Assembly (NCBI GenBank): GCA_907165275.2
Contig: OU015678.1
Span: 434,001 to 498,000, forward strand
DNA length: 64,000 nt
Reading direction: 5' to 3'
Source of the DNA: Zygaena filipendulae
Lineage: Eukaryota; Arthropoda; Insecta; Lepidoptera; Zygaenidae
Shown: piece by piece, positions 43,101 to 54,585 of the stretch
How positions within the stretch are numbered: position 1 is the first letter of the stretch
How the letters are laid out: each line of letters begins with the position of its first letter
Notes under the pieces: model-generated
Seen by the model: the letters and a program-made list of their open reading frames with translations, nothing else
What the model was told of the DNA's origin: nothing
Databases searched by the model: none
Translations under genes and position numbers: made by a program

Positions 43101-44486
43101 CACTCTCTCACTCAGAGTCGTTTTAATGATTATTTAATTTTAAGTAGGTAAAATGAAAGTAAATGTGTTTAATTTAATGAACGTCTCTGAGTGCGGCAGT
43201 TTTGTTTTAAAAATCTTACTTAAAATTAAGTAATCATTAAAACTACTTGAGTGCGGCCGTAAAAATAATTTTGCTTTTCATACCTTTTCACCTTGAGGCG
43301 TTGCGTGACCGGAAGGCTGGTCTTTATTCAGGTAACTCTTGTCTTTCAGCCAGGAAATACCACCAACCTTCTAGGCACATTAATATCTACTGTGGAGAAT
43401 TTAAAGCACAATTTTTATTGTAAGTACCTAGATAGAGAATTTTAATATTAAACGAAAAAAATTTTTTTTCTTACCACCGCACGCAATCTCGACATAAAGC
43501 AAAGCATTACATCCCAAAGGGGGTATGTTGTATAAAACTCCCAAGTCCCAAGGGATTAAAGTGATTTGGATTTTGAACGTTAAAATTTGTAGGAAAACTC
43601 TGGGCATTTCTTTTCTTTTTATGTGATCTGCCTGTGGTGGCCAATTGGATTTTCGAATAAACCCTCTTTACTTTTAATTATTATTATTACTATTAAATAA
43701 ATGATTTTTTATGTAGCCCCTAATTTTTATTAAAAATAAAGTCAGTTAATCTCTTTAGTAGTAGTTAGTAGGTCTAATGAAAAGTAGAATATTCACCTCA
43801 AGGATAAAGCCTGTCTTCGTCACGGGCGGCTTGAACCCCTCGCTTCATTCAGGACTCTACATAACTCCTACACTTCGCTCGGGAGTTAAATTTAAATCCC
43901 CTTACGCTCCGGGATCTCTGGTGTCCCTAGTTACGCTCAGGGTCCAATAAGCCGCCCGTGACGTAAGACACTGCTTTACCTCCTCGGTCAAAGCGTGAAA
44001 GTGTAACATAAAAAAAAAACAAAAATCAAAAAAATTGTGAAATTAAACGAGAGACATGTTCAAACCCTCAATAGATCATGCTTACTTAGAAAATAGAACA
44101 AAAAACACTGATAAAATTTACAGAGAATATGAGTTTACGCGGGTGAATGACCTTTGAATTTGATTTTTCAGCGCGTCAGCGGCCTCACAAAGAAAAGAGT
44201 TGAGAAACCTTTAGTGTACGATCCGTCAGTTTGTCGGCAACTTGCGAGCTCAATTTTCGTGAATAATTTTTCTATGTCAAATATAATTTTGTTTTTTTTT
44301 TAAATAGCTACGTATTTGAGATGAGATTCAGATACTGAACATTCTCTTGGAATTATTTTCCTCGGATAACATTACACCCTGTATAAAAAAAGGATGTCAA
44401 AATTTTAAAATTGCCAACTAGAACGATATTTTACCTGTTTTAACTAACCTAAGGCAGAATTGGTATAAAGTTATCTCAGTTGAATT
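43101..44486. other. No gene; small TIR element at 43806-43992
   Basis: GTCACGGGCGGCTT at about 43819 and AAGCCGCCCGTGAC at about 43950 form a perfect 14-bp inverted pair, extended outward imperfectly (TAAAGCCTGTCTTC against GTAAGACACTGCTTTA). Between them GCTCGGGAGTT, GCTCCGGGAT and GCTCAGGGT repeat. No target duplication was established. Confidence 0.5.
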
Positions 44487-44777
44487 AGGCTAGTTTCCTA
44501 AATTTTTTTTTTAGTCCGTTTTGTAGATTATTAAAAAATATTGGACACGTATTTTTTTATTATTTATGTAACCAAAAAATAACGGAGATATATCGAAATT
44601 TCACATGACGTCACGCCTCGCTACAGTTTGTTCGCAGGTTATAGCGAGCTGTGACGTCACGAGTCCCCCACCCTAAACCATAATTTAAAAAAAGCAAAAA
44701 ATACGTGTCTTTTATTTTTTTATTATCTAACTGACGGACTAAATAGAATTTTGATTTTTTACCCAGGAAACTAGCCT
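44487..44777 (-). mobile_element. CRE-MITE copy 14, AGGCTAGTTTCC type
   Basis: AGGCTAGTTTCC at the left and GGAAACTAGCCT at the right, then AT. CATGACGTCACGCCTCG and GCTGTGACGTCACGAGTCC are intact. Confidence 0.85.
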
Positions 44778-45344
44778 ATTGTCTCCTAGATAGTACAAAA
44801 AAGAAGGTTTTATTTTTTATGGAACCCTAAAATATTATAGCGATGGACAGAGATCTCTAAAACAATTTGATCATAGCACAGTAGATCTTTGGTAAAATGG
44901 TCAATTATCTGTTTATGTTCTCAATATATTTTAATTATTTCTTCATATCGAGAAAAATATTTAAATAAGAAATTAAGATATTTTAGTCTAAATTTTCAGT
45001 ACAAAATATTTATCGTAATAAAACATTTCAAATAATTTTATGCACTTGTTTCACTACACCCTTCATCCATTCCAGACTAATGCGTACATTTTTTCTAAAT
45101 AGAAAGTATTGTTTGTTTGTTTGGCGAAGTGATAATCTCTACATAACTGATTTCAAATATTCTTTTACTGATCGGAAGCGATTGTATCTTTGAGTAAGAG
45201 CTCCCGAGGGAGTTCTGAAATGCATAGTGGAACCGCAAGGAACACCTATTTTGTTTATTGGTACTAGTAATTTAATAGGTATTGGAATAGGACATATTAT
45301 GGTAGGCACTTTTAATCTAGTTAAATCTAGTTAAAACAAACAAT

Positions 45345-45660
45345 GTTGACTACTTTTGAAAATCAAAATTCTAATTAGTCCGTCAGTTAGAAAATAAAAA
45401 AACAATAGACACGTATTTTCTGCTTTTTCAAATAAATTAAAATATACAGAGATAAAGCGCATTAAAGTTTAGGGTGAGGGGGTCGTGACGTCACTAACCG
45501 CTAAAACCGCCATACAAACTGTCTGAATAGTGACGTCTCGCGAAATTTCAACTCAATATATCGCCGTTATTTTGTGATTAAGTAAAAAAAGAAAAAATAC
45601 GTGTCCAATATTTTTTAATAATCTACAAGACGGACTAAAAAAAAATTAGTCAACATGCCC
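45345..45660 (+). mobile_element. CRE-MITE copy 15
   Basis: AT|GTTGACTACTTTTGAAAATC to GTCAACATGCCC|AT. The first CRE is intact (TGACGTCAC); the second is mutated to TGACGTCTC. Confidence 0.85.
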
Positions 45661-45919
45661 ATTGTAAGTGGAGATTGACGCATGGTGTTTCTGCGGCAGA
45701 AGCAATTAGTATACCTTCCTATATATTATAGTAATACAGAGATTAAAACAAGGCAAGATTACCACTCATATATTGTAATTTTCTGATGAAAATGTAGAAG
45801 ACAATATAGAAAATCCCCTGTTTTACATAACGCATTTGCAATTAAGACAACTTCGACTGAAATGTTTGTTGTCTAAGCATTTTGGAATTGCTTTCCTTTT
45901 GTGTCTTTTGCTAACTAAA

Positions 45920-46098
45920 ATGTAATATTAATAATATTTGTGAGTTTGTGACGTCGTAGGGATCTACTGTACCGATTTTGAAAATTCTTTCACTTAAAGG
46001 AAGCCACGTTAGTCCTAAGTAACATAGGGTACATTTCATCCTGTAATTCCCACGAGAACCCCGAAATTACTGTGAGTGAAACCGCGGGGGACAGCTAG
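45920..46098 (+). mobile_element. Helitron-like element (diverged)
   Basis: TAATATTTGTGAGTTTGTGAC, GTAATTCCCACGAGAACCCC and GAAACCGCGGGGGACAGCTAG. Confidence 0.65.
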
Positions 46099-46156
46099 TT
46101 ATGTATAAAAATCAAATCATTTTCTTCTATTTCTCATTTATTATTATCAATATCTA

Positions 46157-46495
46157 CAACGTGTTAATAAATTAACTGAAAACCTTATACACCCCCTTTA
46201 AAAAAATCAACAATAATTTGATTAAAATATATTTTACGTCGAAAAAATTTATACTTTAAAAGTTATTCAACATTAGTTTGGAGGTGACCAATCTACGAAA
46301 TTCCAAGCGCTACGCCCGGTTCGAATTTTTTTGTTGCGGGCGGCGTAAGCGCCATATATTGTATTATAAATAATTTAGACATGGGCTAGTAAAAATGAAA
46401 AAAATATAACCTATATTAAAACATAGTGCGATCGATTCGCTAGTTGATTCTGAGCAAACTACTTTCTAGTTTTCAGTTAATTCATTAACACGTTG
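46157..46495 (-). mobile_element. TA-flanked TIR element, copy B
   Basis: Its 27-bp inverted termini differ by about one base. TA lies on both sides. It is the reverse of 16070-16414 with a smaller GC-rich patch. Confidence 0.7.
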
Positions 46496-46984
46496 TATAA
46501 CTAACCTTAAAAAATAATCTAAACTTGCAGAATCATGACGATTGACAAAATAGGTAGGTATGCTCTCACAGAAAAAATGCATAGCTCTAGGCTTCTACAA
46601 CAACTAACTACGGCAATCAAATTTAATATTAGTATTAATTATTATTATCAACAGAACTCAGAAGTCAAAGTTTTCAACTCTCCAACATCTCATGCAATGT
46701 TTGGAGGTTTTGTTATAGGGTACAAAAAGGACATAGGTAGGTACTACTGTACTAGATACCTACCTACTTAATATTAAATGCGAATGAGAGTTCATAATAC
46801 CTGTATATGTATTGTTAAAAATAAGGTTAATTAAAATATTTGTAGGTGAGTAATTATTTTTGAACTGTCTGTATAAAACATGTTGTAAAATATATCTAAT
46901 ACATGAATTAGGTACTAGATACTCGAGGCGAATCAAGAACAAAACGTGAGACTAAACAAGAATAAAATAATAAATTATTTGTTA

Positions 46985-47867
46985 ATCTGGGGGCACGGTA
47001 GTGCCCCCGCCAAGACGAGCCAGCAAAGCGCAAGGGCACTACCTACCTTTTCTCGAAGCGTTTCGTTGTTTTTTTGAACCCTTGTAACTTGGATCTGGAT
47101 TATACCAGATAAACAAAATTTTCGGAATATGTTGTCAATAGCAGACTTATTAAATGTATAAAGTTTTAATTGTATAGCTCCCATCCTTTAGATTTTATTG
47201 ATATCTAAAAAACCTCGATTTCGTCACTGACTCACTGATGATCATCAAAATTCTTAGGGTACTTCCTAATGTCCTAGAAAGCTGAAATTTGGTATGTAAG
47301 CTAGTATTAGTAAACAAACAACAAAAAAATTATAAAACTTGTAACTTTTATCTCCCAACCCCTTAAATTAGGGGATGGAAGTTTGTATGAGACTTCTGCA
47401 ATTTTGACTTACAAAAAGAAATGAAATCCCAACAAAAACATTTTCATGTAAAATGTTGCCAAGACGAGACCATATGCCAGCACTTTCAAAAAGTTATCAG
47501 ATATTATGTAGAGCCAAGCTTCTAACTCTACACGCCTTAACTCTACAAGGTCTAACTTCACAAACTCTACACCTTAGCCAAAATATGTGGCTTGGCCGTT
47601 TCGTTACTACAAAGAACTATTATTATATAACAGAAAAGTAATGAAAAATGGACCAATTTTTCACCTTAGGGCCTAAGGGCCATGTGAATGTAGCGAAATG
47701 GTCAAGCCACATATTTTGGCTAAGGTGTAGAGTTTGTGAAGTTAGACCTTGTAGAGTTAAGGCGTGTAGAGTTAGAAGCTTGGCTTATGATCTGATAACT
47801 TTTTGAAAGTGCTGGCATATGGTCTCGTCTTGGCAACATTTTACATGAAAATGTTTTTGTTGGGATA
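46985..47867 (-). mobile_element. Foldback element, copy B
   Basis: This is the reverse of 6147-7034. The hairpin GGGGGCAC/GTGCCCCC is at 46988-47009 and palindrome arms are at about 47426-47612 and 47690-47867. The sequences are nearly identical, including the spacer. Confidence 0.75.
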
Positions 47868-49599
47868 TTATTTTCGAGACGAAACACTAATAAAACCTAG
47901 GTCGAAAAAGGATTTTTTTTTTTGCGAGACGAAACTCTGCGGGACGAATTAGGAACAAATCCTTTAAACATTACCTTTAAAGAATTTGTTCCTGTGGGAA
48001 TTTTGGGATAAAAAGTACCTTAAGTCACTCGGGACTGCCGTAGCTTCCCACAAGTGAAAGAATTTTCAAAATCGGTTCAGTACCTAATTGGTTCAGTAGA
48101 TAAATTACTCCCTAGAACGCGATGTAACAAACTCACAAACTTTAGCTCTTTATAATATTAGTATAGATTAGGTATGTACCTATGTATTAAAGTAGGTAAT
48201 TATAATTTTTGTGTAGTACCTAATTAAAAATTTTGTGTTTTTTTTATTAATTTTTTTTTTTTTTTTTTAACAAAAGTACACAAACAAAAACGGTAGTGTA
48301 AAATCTCTTTAGACACCTATTGGCTATTATTTCAGTCCTTGTTGTTTGTGGCACCCATTCAAAATCATTTAGAAAGTAGGTACCTAATTAAAAAACCGGC
48401 TGATATTCTATTTTATTGAGAGTTCCAAGTTCCGACGAGTTGTGGAATTGAGCAAGTTTTTGGCGGGAACTCACAGTGTAGCTTCTGAAATATATTTTTG
48501 GTAAAAAAAAACCAGTGAAAAACCTGTTTTTGTTGAAGTGGTCAAAGAGTACCTATATAACCACTACGACTGTGGTGTTAAGGACCTTAAAGATTGGCTG
48601 TCGTGGATTTATATGTTCCATTCTATTGCACAATCAATACGATACTTTATCAACTTAAAAAAACAAAATTCTATTACAAAAAGACCACATAGACAACAAC
48701 AAGACTACACAAAGTACACAACCCTGTGCTTGGGCTTAAATTCAAGCACCGGGGGTACTGGGTAGGTACCGTCAAGTTTTTATTTTCTTGTTGTGTTGTA
48801 CTACTTTTTTTTATTTTCATTTTATGGCGCTACAGACTAAAAAATTTCTTGGCAAACCAAGAGCTCCGAGCAAGATTAGGTATCCGAAGAAATCAGCTGC
48901 AAATTGTAAATATATAAAATGACCACTGCGAAATTTCACTGTCTAAACAACACCTATAAAAACAAAATTCCCTTTGAATTAACAGAATGTCCAATAAATT
49001 CCTTTTTGCTCAATTCCGGTCCAGATTCACTTCACTCTTGATATTAGGAAAACGAAACAAACACTACGCCTTTGCTACGATTCCTTTTGATCTTGATGTT
49101 TGTGAGAACAATTATTTGAATTTAACGCGAAATAACAGATGGTAACAATTTTTATTTAGTTGGTAGTGTCATCTAGTGGCGAGTAGCGTAACTATCTGTA
49201 GATGCGTTCATCGTTCAACAATTTAGGAAACGTTCATTTTATAATTACCTATCTTTTTTTTATTACAATTTTTTATTATCGCAATGTATAATCCAGTAAT
49301 TTGAAATACTAAATCGCACTAATAACTATTTTCAAATAGATTTCTTCAAATTTTTTTGTTTAGTTTGTCGATTAAACCAACAGCTGACAAATGAGTCATC
49401 GTCCATTGCAAACGTAATTCACTTTTTTTAAATGGCAACATTCTGTCAAACCTTCATTGAATATTTCCAGATTAAAATATTAAGTTCAAACCTTAAAGTT
49501 TAATTCATAAGAAGTAAAATTGAGAATCATTTATTGGCATTAAGCCTTTCTATCGTTTAAAGGTGCATGATATTCCTAAAATAGGTTTGCCAGCTCTTT
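47868..49599. other. Repeat remnants, no gene
   Basis: A Helitron remnant lies at 47985-48170 (CCTGTGGGAATTTTGGGATAAAA, TTTATAATATTAGTATAG). T-rich runs are at 48240-48270. A diverged copy of the 8449 family is at about 48855-48990. The 75-codon ORF at 48538 is of unknown origin. Confidence 0.4.
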
Positions 49600-50067
49600 G
49601 AGTGACGTCATTCTAATGGAGGCAATGGAAAAACGCAACATCTAAAATTACATGAACGCACGAAAAATTAGTTTACGTCGGGAAATCTCCATTTTACTGT
49701 CGTATTGTGTTTGAATTTATCAAGAAAAGTGATCGACACGTGTGTTTTAAACTGATAAGAGAAGTTAGAAGCGGTATACACGTGTATTTATGCGTAAATA
49801 TGTTGTTAAGTGTTGCTCTGGTGACGGGTTCGAATATATTCTTGTTTCTATGACGTTATTCTCCTATTTAATGCAATTGTAACGATCGATTTAATATATC
49901 CAAAGACGCAGTGCACGTGATGTTCGCCTGGAGATATTAGATTAGTGCACATTTTGCGGTTTGTTGCAAAGAAAATTTGTCATAGAAAACTGTGTTGGGT
50001 GCTAAAAATAAAACGTTGGATGGTATTTTTGGATGTGTATTTGGTGAATTTGCTAGTCCGAGACCGG
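49600..50067 (+). promoter_or_regulatory. Candidate promoter and non-coding first exon (weak)
   Basis: This stretch is free of recognised repeats, with raised CpG (ACGGGTTCG, TAACGATCGATT, CCGAGACCGG). It ends at a consensus donor GGGTGAGTTG (GT at 50068). It lies 4.5 kb upstream of the acceptor at 54586 and could be a leader exon of that gene. No ORF of interest. Confidence 0.22.
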
Positions 50068-50782
50068 GTGAGTTGTGTGAAAGTGATGCTACTGCTTTCG
50101 ACTGCTAATTATTTGCTATATTACGCGTGCGACCTTGAGGTTTTCTAATTAACTTCTCTGGTATCAAATTACTGAACAAAAATACAATATAATTTATCCA
50201 TGTAAAGGGAAATTTCCCTGAAAAACTTCTTTCACGTTACCTTGCTCAATAAAGATTGTTAATTACTTTCATTTCTTGACCTTGGTGAGTTGTTGATTGA
50301 CAGGCACTTCCTTAGTACTGAGTTTTTTAAATAATTATTGCTTGTTTTTTTTTACTAACTACATAATTTAATGATATGTAAATTATAAATTGTGTCCTAC
50401 AGAAATATTGTTTGATTAACTTATTATTAAATAGTTGAAAACATTTCTGGAAAGTGCTGTGTAAGGTTTTGGCGTACATCCAATTTGAAAAGTACATTGT
50501 TGACATTTGACTGGCTGTAACCCTTAAGTTCATAAAATATACAGTAATTCTTTTTTTTTAACATAATTTAAAGCTAAGAGTTGCTGGCCTATTCTTCCTT
50601 CTATCCCTCGAGCATTCAAAAGGAGATAATGCACTGTCTTACCCTAAAAGTCATGTCCTATTCATGTCAGTTTATGTAAACTACTGGATGATGATCATTT
50701 AGTGCAGTAAAAATAAAATAATGCTTGCACCTTACCACACAGCATCACCTAGATCCAAACTAAGCTTGTTCAAAGATAAAAT
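50068..50782. other. No gene seen; possible intron
   Basis: AT-rich DNA without recognised repeats. AAAT at 50779-50782 is the target duplication of the next element. Confidence 0.35.
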
Positions 50783-51017
50783 GGACATAGATAAGCAATA
50801 GTGTGTTAACCCACACTGGAAAAATTTTGATTAAATTAAAGTTTTAAAATTACAGCGCCATTTTGTGTCCAATTTTTTATGTTCAATATTTAGTTACATA
50901 TTTAAGCAATGTAGTAAGGTGAACACAGAATTAAAAAATGTTCCCTAACTCCCAATAAATCGTTCTGAATCAATAACTTCATTTTGTGGGTTAACATGTT
51001 ATTGCTTATCTGCGTCC
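50783..51017 (+). mobile_element. 235-bp TIR element, copy A
   Basis: Termini GGACATAGATAAGCAATA and TATTGCTTATCTGCGTCC extend as about 33-bp imperfect inverted repeats through TTAACCCACA. It is flanked by AAAT on both sides (50779-50782, 51018-51021). No ORF. Confidence 0.8.
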
Positions 51018-51238
51018 AAATATACTTTAAATATTGTAAATATATACTTATATAAGTTATATGCACCCAGACTCAAGGTAAACACAAATGCTATTAACAT
51101 TATAATTTATAGACTAGAAGCATCACATAAATCATCATACAATGTTTAACCATGATGAAGGAATCAACTGTAGACATTTGTTGTATATAGCAGTCAGGTC
51201 TTTTAACCACTAGGCAAACAGTATACACAAGGATTAGA

Positions 51239-51401
51239 AAATTATAAATGCGAATGTAACTCTGTCTGTCTGTCCGTTACCCTTTCACGCCTTAACGGCT
51301 CAACCGATCATCATGAAATTTTACACACACATTGTCAGAAATACAGAAGGTCCTGCGGAATCTCACAAATTTCTGTGGATGAAACCGCAGGGAACAGCTA
51401 G
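51239..51401 (+). mobile_element. Helitron-like element (short)
   Basis: AATTATAAATGCGAATGTAAC, CTGTCTGTCTGTCCGTTACC, ATCATCATGAAATTTTAC and GCAGGGAACAGCTAG. The CCCGCGGGAA core is reduced. Confidence 0.7.
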
Positions 51402-51904
51402 TTCACTATATACTGAATCATTAAAACAAATCATATATTCACACATTATACGGATAAAGTGTTAATGTAGCACTTGCTATATTTACATTTTAAGAAAACC
51501 ACTGTTAATTATAGCAATTAAATCCTGCAACTTCTGTAACACTGTAGAAATAATGAAGGTTTTAAAAAAAATGAAAATTCCAATTTGTGGTTTTATGGCT
51601 CCACCATTTGACGGTAATTCAAAAAAAAAATAGAAAAAATTGGCTCAAAATTTGATTGCTGGCTTGCTGCATGTTACAATGTTATGTTACGATGTTACAA
51701 TCAGTGATGTGATTTGATTTGAATATTCCTTTTTTAATAAGAAATTGCATTCCAACAACAAGAAAACTAAGAAAATATTCAATTTAATAAAGGTTTGCGG
51801 CGCTATATCGAAGATGCCGCAAAATTTTATGCTCTCAAACAATGCATTGAAACATTGTGTAAATAGCAAAAAAAAACTCAAAACATACTGAGTTTTTATT
51901 TTAT

Positions 51905-51985
51905 AATAGCTGTTCCCCTACGGTTCAACCCGCGGTAATTTTCGAGTTATCGCGGGAATCCCGGGTTAAAATATAACCTATGACA
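51905..51985 (-). mobile_element. Helitron fragment
   Basis: TAGCTGTTCCCCTACGGTTC, GAGTTATCGCGGGAATCCCG. Confidence 0.55.
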
Positions 51986-52022
51986 CTCACAAATTACGTA
52001 CCTCATTTCTCAGTAACAATAG

Positions 52023-52588
52023 GGATGTTGAAGACTTCTGAAAATCAAAATTCTAATTAGTCCGTCACTTAGAAAATAAAAAAACAATGGACAACAACAA
52101 AAAAAATACATGCTTTATCTCGATAAAGCGCATTAAAGTTTAGAGTGGTTCGTGACGTCACTAACCGTTATAATCCCCGTACAAACTAAACCGGGTTGTG
52201 ACGTCACGCGAAATTTCAACTCAACATATCGCCGTTATTTTTTGATTACGTAAAAATGAAAAATCCGCGGTAATTTCGGAGTTCCCGCGGGAATTCGGGG
52301 ATATAAAGTACCTTATGCTCTTCTCTGTACCGTTGACAACGTGATTCGTTCCTGTTTCGCCTCAAATTTTATTTATTATTTATTTATAATTCAGGCATTT
52401 TCGTCCCGCATTCCTAAAAATTCTTGTTTCGCCCCGTGTTATGTGCATGCAAAATTTCATGATGATCGGTTGAGCCGTTAAGGCGTGAAAGCGTAACGGA
52501 CAGACAGACAGAGTTACTTTCGCATTTATAATATTAGTATGGATAACTCTACAAGACGGACTAAAAAAAAGATTTAGTCAACATGCTC
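52023..52588 (+). mobile_element. CRE-MITE copy 16, split by a Helitron
   Basis: GGGATGTTGAAGACTTCTG to TTTGATTACGTAAAAATGAA (52260), then resuming ACTCTACAAGACGGAC and ending GTCAACATGCTC|AT. GTGACGTCACTAACCG and GTGACGTCACGCG are intact. About 25 bp of MITE sequence is missing at the junction. Confidence 0.75.
52262..52546 (-). mobile_element. Helitron inside CRE-MITE copy 16
   Basis: CGCGGTAATTTCGGAGTTCC and GTTGAGCCGTTAAGGCGTG, CAGACAGACAGAGTTAC, then TTATAATATTAGTATGGA. About 100 bp (CAAATTTTATTTATTATTTAT...) interrupts its middle. The CTAG end is lost. Confidence 0.65.
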
Positions 52589-52651
52589 ATTTACAGTAAT
52601 AATTATTGTACAAGGCCTACTGTCTCTACCTACCTTATACGACCCCATGGG

Positions 52652-52927
52652 ACGACCCCATTGGCGCAATGGTCACCATGCCTGCCCACTAATCAAGAGG
52701 TTCCGGGTTCGATTCCCGGTGGGGGTGGACTTTGTGTAATGAACACAGGGTTCCATTTTCCAGTCTGGGTGTGTATATATATATCTATACTATAATATAT
52801 TATATGTAATAATATGTGTAGTATACATATACCACGTTTGCTTGGTTTCCACAACACAAGCTTATAATATAGCTTAGTGTGGGATCAAGTAGATCTGTGT
52901 GTTGTGAAGTGGATTATTATTATTATA
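52652..52927 (+). mobile_element. tRNA-derived SINE, full copy
   Basis: The head has an A box (TTGGCGCAATGGTCACC) and a perfect T-arm with B box (CCGGGTTCGATTCCCGG). The body has GGACTTTGTGTAATGAACAC, TTCCAGTCTGGGTGTG and ACCACGTTTGCTTGG, ending in (ATT)n. Related copies are at 60008-60280 and 32815-33000. It is not a tRNA gene, since no acceptor stem closes the fold. Confidence 0.8.
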
Positions 52928-53117
52928 AGGAATGTGTAGAGTTCCAAATACCTCTGTAGACCTAAACTCTGTAGGTATAGATAATTATCATCAGTGATGA
53001 TGCAATAACCACATAATAGGTAGGCACCTAGATAAGCAATCTCTGATAGCCACGGGTGCAGAGATAACGGCGTACCTATTTGGTTAGTTCTGCCTGGTTA
53101 CTGGTTAATTATAATTA

Positions 53118-53612
53118 CCTGTTCCCCTTGGTTTCACCCGCGTCAATAGGCTAGTTTCCTGGGTAAAAAAATCAAAATTCTATACGTATTTAGTCCGTCA
53201 GTTAGATAGTAAAAAAAATAAAAGACACGTATTTTTTGCTTTTTTTAAAATAATGGAAATATGCATAGATAAAGCGCATTAAAGTTTAGGGTGGGGGACT
53301 CGTGACGTCACAGCTCGCTATAACGTGCGAACAAACTGTAGCGAGGCGTGACGTCATGTGAAATTTCGACTTGATATATTATCTCCGTTATTTTTTGGTT
53401 ACATAAAAAAAAATACGTGTCCAATATTTTTTAATAATCTACAAAACGGACTAAAAAAACATTTAGGAAACTAGCCTATTTCGGAGATCCCGCGGGAATT
53501 CCGAGATAAAAAGTACCTACCCTCTGCCCCTTTTTGTACCCCCGGCTACGTGTATGCAAAATTTCATGATGATCGAAGTTGAGGCGTCAAAAGGTAACAG
53601 ACAGACCAACAA
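53118..53612 (-). mobile_element. Helitron split by a CRE-MITE
   Basis: CTGTTCCCCTTGGTTTCACCC-GCGTCA(AT) stops at 53147 and resumes at 53478 with ATTTCGGAGATCCCGCGGG, continuing to GTAACAGACAGACC. Other copies read GCG(G/T)TAATTTCGGAG without a gap, so the pre-insertion sequence is clear. Confidence 0.8.
53148..53477 (+). mobile_element. CRE-MITE copy 17 (reference copy)
   Basis: AGGCTAGTTTCC at the left and GGAAACTAGCCT at the right are exact inverted termini, with AT on both sides. Inside, the ACACGTATTTTTTGC and AAAAAATACGTGTCC blocks are inverted to each other. CTCGTGACGTCACAGC and GGCGTGACGTCATGTG lie about 50 bp apart. No ORF. The AT duplication recalls ISL2EU-type elements (from memory, unverified). 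Confidence 0.88.
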
Positions 53613-53728
53613 ATCAAGGCGGGTAGAAACTATTCCTTTTTCTATTAAAAAAAATAATAAAACGTCTTTTCAAATTCAATGGCAGCATCACACAGACAGT
53701 AAATACGAGTGTCGAGTATATCCGTTTT

Positions 53729-53785
53729 CAGGACCTATGGCGTAGTGATTAGTGAACCTGACCCGCCATGCCAGTTGTCGCGGGT
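53729..53785 (+). mobile_element. SINE head fragment
   Basis: CTATGGCGTAGTGATTAGTG and GTCGCGGGTTCGATGC are A-box and B-box-like. Confidence 0.5.
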
Positions 53786-53839
53786 TCGATGCATGCATCA
53801 TGGTTAACATTTATGTGATTCATTTTATACATATCTATA

Positions 53840-54118
53840 AATAAAAAAATAGAAGTGTCTGTTTGTAATTTCAAATTAACAGCTTTTCACTAAATGCATA
53901 CGAAAGTATATACGGACCGTACAACAAAAAATCAATTTTTTTAAATTTTTCTCTGTTTATTTGTGTGTCTGTTTGTTTCGGCTAATCCCTAAAACGGCTG
54001 GACCGATTTTGACAGGACTTTCACTCGTAGATAGCAAATGTTATAAGGAGTAACTTAGGCTATTTTTTATCCTGGAATTCCCGCTGGAACCTGCAAGGTG
54101 AATCTGCAAGGAACAGCA
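53840..54118 (+). mobile_element. Helitron-like element, second subfamily
   Basis: ATAGAAGTGTCTGTTTGTAA, GGCTGGACCGATTTTGACAGG, GGAATTCCCGCTGGAACC and a damaged AAGGAACAGCAGT end. Confidence 0.6.
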
Positions 54119-54268
54119 GTGTATAATAAGAATGTTGTTAGAATAATCAAAGAAAAGTATATATTGTATGAGTAGGTAACTGTCTGGTGGCCATAGTACA
54201 AGCTCTACTTGGTTTTGGACCACGTGGCGCTGTGAGATAATGTCCAAGTATTATTATTATTATTACTA
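54119..54268 (+). mobile_element. Retroposon 3' end with (ATT)n
   Basis: TGGACCACGTGGCGCTGTGAGATAATG then TATTATTATTATTATTACTA. Relatives are at 10985 and 24850. Confidence 0.5.
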
Positions 54269-54570
54269 GATGTGCCTTGCGGTTTCACCCGCGTGAAACG
54301 TTTTTATGTAACAACTTTTTTCCCGACATCCCATTTCAATGAAACAAAGCCTATATGTTGCTCCAGGTCAAGCTTAATCTACCTGTGAAAATCGCATGAC
54401 AATCCGTTCAGTAGATTCGGAGATTATGGCGAACAGATAGACAGACAGAAAAAATTAGAAACCTCTTTTTTGTGATTGGTTACTCTTCTCTTATCGCCCC
54501 CTCTCAATTTTTGGTAAAAATATTCACTGTACAGAATCGCGGATTCTACTCTTTCATTATAGTGTAGATT
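54269..54570 (-). mobile_element. Helitron-like element, third subfamily
   Basis: CTAGATGTGCCTTGCGGTTTC, AATCCGTTCAGTAGATTCGG, ACAGATAGACAGACAG and CATTATAGTGTAGAT. The copies at 62362 and 63708 share the CCGTTCAGTAG part. Confidence 0.6.
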
Positions 54571-54585
54571 ATGTTTTTGTTACAG

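Noticed and set aside
48538..48765. 75-codon ORF as a host exon
   Set aside because: No flanking splice signals and no recognisable domain. It sits among repeat remnants.
52652..52735. tRNA gene at the SINE head (also 60008, 53729, 39847)
   Set aside because: The B box and T-arm are good, but no matching acceptor stem closes the fold. The same head is followed by the same SINE body elsewhere.
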